A stretch of DNA of 64,000 nt from positions 62,001 to 126,000 of the forward strand of contig NZ_MUZA01000008.1 of assembly GCF_021442385.1 (NCBI RefSeq), read 5' to 3'. A program made the translations under genes and the position numbers. Origin of the DNA: Micromonospora sp. MH99. Its GTDB lineage: Bacteria > Actinomycetota > Actinomycetes > Mycobacteriales > Micromonosporaceae. This document shows positions 62,037 through 64,000 of this stretch, one piece after another (position 1 is the stretch's first letter; each line of letters opens with the position of its first letter). A model generated the notes under the pieces. That model did not search any database. It saw only the letters and a list, made by a program, of their open reading frames with translations, and was not told where the DNA came from.

Positions 62037-62332
62037 TGGCCGGAGAGTGGGAGACGGCACGGGCCAATCGGGCTGAACGGTCGGTGTCAGCGCTCGATCG
62101 CCGGATGGACGGGGAGCACCTGCCGCGCCGGCCGCAGTGGCACTGTCAGACGTGCGCGGCAGATACGCCCTGGCCGTGCCATCCGGCGCGGGTACGCCTG
62201 GCCGAGGCGTACGGGTGTGACCGCATCGGCCTTTCCATCTACGTCAGTGGGCTGCTCTTCGTCGTCGTCGTGGAGCTGCCCGAGGTGGCGCCGGCCGAGT
62301 TGTACGAGCGGTTCGTGGCCTGGACGCGCTGA
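62036..62332 (+). CDS. Small cysteine-containing protein, second of a coupled pair
   Basis: The 98-residue protein has a WHCQTCAADTPWPCHPARVRL segment, with CxxC and a third Cys plus His that could bind zinc, and a C-terminal part with LYERFVAWTR. It is translated with the 51-codon gene upstream (TGATG). Similar short proteins accompany XRE regulators in related actinomycetes as far as I recall; function unknown. Confidence 0.75.
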   Translation: MAGEWETARANRAERSVSALDRRMDGEHLPRRPQWHCQTCAADTPWPCHPARVRLAEAYGCDRIGLSIYVSGLLFVVVVELPEVAPAELYERFVAWTR

Positions 62333-62386
62333 TAGGCGGCGTCCACCCAGGCGACGGGTCATGTCCTACTCCGACTGGGCGCACTG

Positions 62387-62728
62387 TCACAGGCTGGCGG
62401 TGAGGAGGCCGCACGCGGCCAGCGGTAGCACCGCGCTGAGGGTGCCCACCAGGGCCGACGAGCGATTCCGCGTACGGGGGACCAGCACTGCTAGCGTCAC
62501 CAGGCTGACCAGCAGCGCGAGGAACATCGCCGGCAGGGCGACGTAAAGCCCGAACAGCAGCATCCGGGACCGTTCCGAGTCGCACACCTCCCCGCAGCCC
62601 GCCGGAACCGAGCCGGAGAGCGTGCCGAGGAACAGGCCGAACGCCACGACGATGGCCAGATACCAGCCGATCATCACCAGGAACGCGGCCCTGCTGCTGA
62701 CGTCGGGGCGCGGCGGCGACAGGGCCAT
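62387..62728 (-). CDS. Small membrane protein of three helices
   Basis: From ATG 62728 the protein has 113 residues: MALSPPRPDVSSRAAFL, then three hydrophobic helices (about 15-38, 53-80, 90-112) with AGCGEVCDSERS in the first loop (two cysteines). The start overlaps the lipoprotein stop by 1 nt (TGATG), so the two genes form an operon. No family recognised. Confidence 0.75.
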   Translation of the reverse strand: MALSPPRPDVSSRAAFLVMIGWYLAIVVAFGLFLGTLSGSVPAGCGEVCDSERSRMLLFGLYVALPAMFLALLVSLVTLAVLVPRTRNRSSALVGTLSAVLPLAACGLLTASL

Positions 62729-63552
62729 CAGCCGCCGGGCCGACCGGACGGCGGCGTTGGTGCCACGGTGACGAGCCGGGCCGTCGGCTTCAAGTTGGCG
62801 CAGAGTTCCCGGGGGAAGGTAATCGCTGCCTTGCGGACCGCGTCGCACCCACCCGACGTGGTCCGGGCGATGATCGACCATCCGGCCGGCTCGTTCCGCA
62901 GGAAGTAGCGCCGTAGGGCGGTGTTCACCTCGCACCCCGGGCGCGGCTCGACGCCGCACGATGCCGGGTCGTCCGGCACCGTCATGACCAGCCACTTCCC
63001 GTCGCAGGCTTCGACATGACCCTGGGAGTGGCGGGACACGTCCATCCCCCGTACGGCCGCACGCGTCCAGGTCGGGTCGCAGCGATCCTTGGGTGGGTTA
63101 CAGCCCAGGTTCTCGTCGCAGCGGTTGTAGGCGCCGTTCTTCAGCGCCCATGTCTTCTGGTTGAGCGACAGCGCGCGGTCGCCGATCGGCTCCGCCGACG
63201 TAAGGGTCACCTCGGCCGGCGCGAAGGTCGGGCAGGCGCCAACGATGGCGGACCCGGCCGAATCCTGCACGATGTCGGCAAAGATGACGCCGTTCTCCTC
63301 GGTCTGGTTGTCGACCCGCACGTTGCGGGAGCAACCATCGCCACCAGCGAGCGCCTCGACCTGCACGGTCACCGCCCGGGCACCCGGACCGGGCGTCACG
63401 CCGCTCACCTCGGCCTGGTAGGTGCTCCACGCGGCGGACGCGCTGGGTGCGGCGTCTCCGGGCCGTGTCTGCGGCGCCGCGCAGGCAGCCACTCCCGGCA
63501 GCACGGCAGTCAACAGGCAGAGAACGGTCGCAAGCCGGCGCATGGGTGGCAT
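62728..63552 (-). CDS. Putative lipoprotein of unknown function
   Basis: From ATG 63552 (ATG 63543 also possible) the precursor has 274 residues. The N-terminus MRRLATVLCLLTAVLPGVAACAAP has a lipobox (VAAC). The mature domain carries several cysteines (GCSRNV, YNRCDENLGCNPPKDRC, EACDGKW) that may form disulphides outside the cell. It is probably exposed on the membrane surface; role unknown. It precedes the three-helix protein gene. Confidence 0.8.
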   Translation of the reverse strand: MPPMRRLATVLCLLTAVLPGVAACAAPQTRPGDAAPSASAAWSTYQAEVSGVTPGPGARAVTVQVEALAGGDGCSRNVRVDNQTEENGVIFADIVQDSAGSAIVGACPTFAPAEVTLTSAEPIGDRALSLNQKTWALKNGAYNRCDENLGCNPPKDRCDPTWTRAAVRGMDVSRHSQGHVEACDGKWLVMTVPDDPASCGVEPRPGCEVNTALRRYFLRNEPAGWSIIARTTSGGCDAVRKAAITFPRELCANLKPTARLVTVAPTPPSGRPGG

Positions 63553-63750
63553 TCTGCCCGGCCGTGCCACGTCCCGCGGCCCCGGTTGAGCGATCGACTC
63601 CAGGTCGGCGAGCTGGCGCCGATCACCTCCTGACGAGGAGGGCGCACGCGGCCAGCGTGCCCACGACGAGGGACGAACGGATCCGTGCTGGCATCGCCGG
63701 CTCGACCGGACCACGTCCGCGCGGAGTGGGTGGCTACTAGGTTTCGAAAC

Positions 63751-64000
63751 ATGTCATCTGGACCTTCGCGCCACCGCCCCGGAGTTGGTTGGCTGGTCCG
63801 CCGGCTGCCGACCCGGGCGGTCGAGGCGGCGTCCCACCTCCAGGCCTTCGTGCTCTCCGGTGTGGTCACCGTGCTGGCCCTGCGGGCGTACCTGGAGGCC
63901 ACCGACTATCCGCAGCTCGGCGGTGGCGGCCTGCACATCGCGCATGTGCTCTGGGGCGGCCTGCTGCTCGCGGTCGGCCTGGGAATCCCGCTGATCTTCC
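63751..64000 (+). CDS. Membrane protein, 3' partial
   Basis: ATG 63751 opens a frame that runs past the window end (83 codons seen). After a basic start (MSSGPSRHRPGVGWLVRR) come a helix at about 30-45 (AFVLSGVVTVLALRAYL) and a second from 63 on, with YPQLGGGGLHIAHVLWGG between them. Conserved in related actinomycetes as far as I recall; function unknown. Confidence 0.75.
   Translation, partial: MSSGPSRHRPGVGWLVRRLPTRAVEAASHLQAFVLSGVVTVLALRAYLEATDYPQLGGGGLHIAHVLWGGLLLAVGLGIPLIF

Overview
The window is about 64 kb of high-GC actinobacterial DNA. Gene content and order (a BldN-type sigma factor with its anti-sigma factor, a Rex-led haem operon, many GTG starts, 4-nt start/stop overlaps) point to a Micromonosporaceae chromosome, most likely Micromonospora. 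The genus is inferred from familiarity with such genomes, not from a search.

Layout. 1-4.76 kb: the 3' part of a large RHS-repeat polymorphic toxin gene with a HINT domain and a C-terminal toxin, followed by an overlapping immunity-type gene. 4.87-8.39 kb: a MacAB-like export operon (adaptor, ATPase, permease). 8.59-14.74 kb: a developmental/housekeeping block with a small HTH protein, ribosomal protein bS22, an epimerase, an acyltransferase, a HAD phosphatase, a DUF5667 anti-sigma factor (RsbN-like) and a BldN-like ECF sigma factor, plus a 51-codon ORF coupled to bldN. 15.1-19.7 kb: acyl-CoA synthetase-like ligase, glutaredoxin-like protein, HAD hydrolase, and a histidine kinase/LuxR regulator pair. 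20.06-25.75 kb: rex-hemA-hemC-hemD/cobA-hemB with a clear Rex operator over the promoter.

25.7-42.7 kb: an MFS exporter, a flavin reductase controlled by a divergent SoxR-like MerR protein that lacks the Fe-S cysteines, an XRE regulator, a secreted nuclease, a double GNAT protein, a lytic transglycosylase with a long repeat region, an FmdB-type protein, a class III cyclase/STAND ATPase, a secreted phospholipase A2, a GHL10 hydrolase and an APC permease. 42.7-49.6 kb: an arabinoside utilisation locus in which GH51, binding protein, two permeases and a GH43 lipoprotein read leftward and a LacI regulator reads rightward across tandem palindromic operators. 49.65-54.25 kb: BON/methyltransferase fusion, ABC-F ATPase, polyphosphate-glucokinase-like kinase, TPR protein and an Smr-fold protein.

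54.3-59.74 kb looks like a degraded integrative element. It begins with a frameshifted tyrosine recombinase remnant and is flanked by a 23-bp near-perfect direct repeat. It holds a DUF5984-like protein, two uncharacterised membrane proteins of lower GC, a double-HTH regulator, a small membrane protein, a tRNA-like fragment and several unusual DNA repeats. The last 4 kb hold a P-loop NTPase, an XRE-TPR regulator divergent from two coupled small genes, a lipoprotein/membrane-protein pair and the start of a membrane protein cut by the window end. No complete tRNA, rRNA or CRISPR array was seen.
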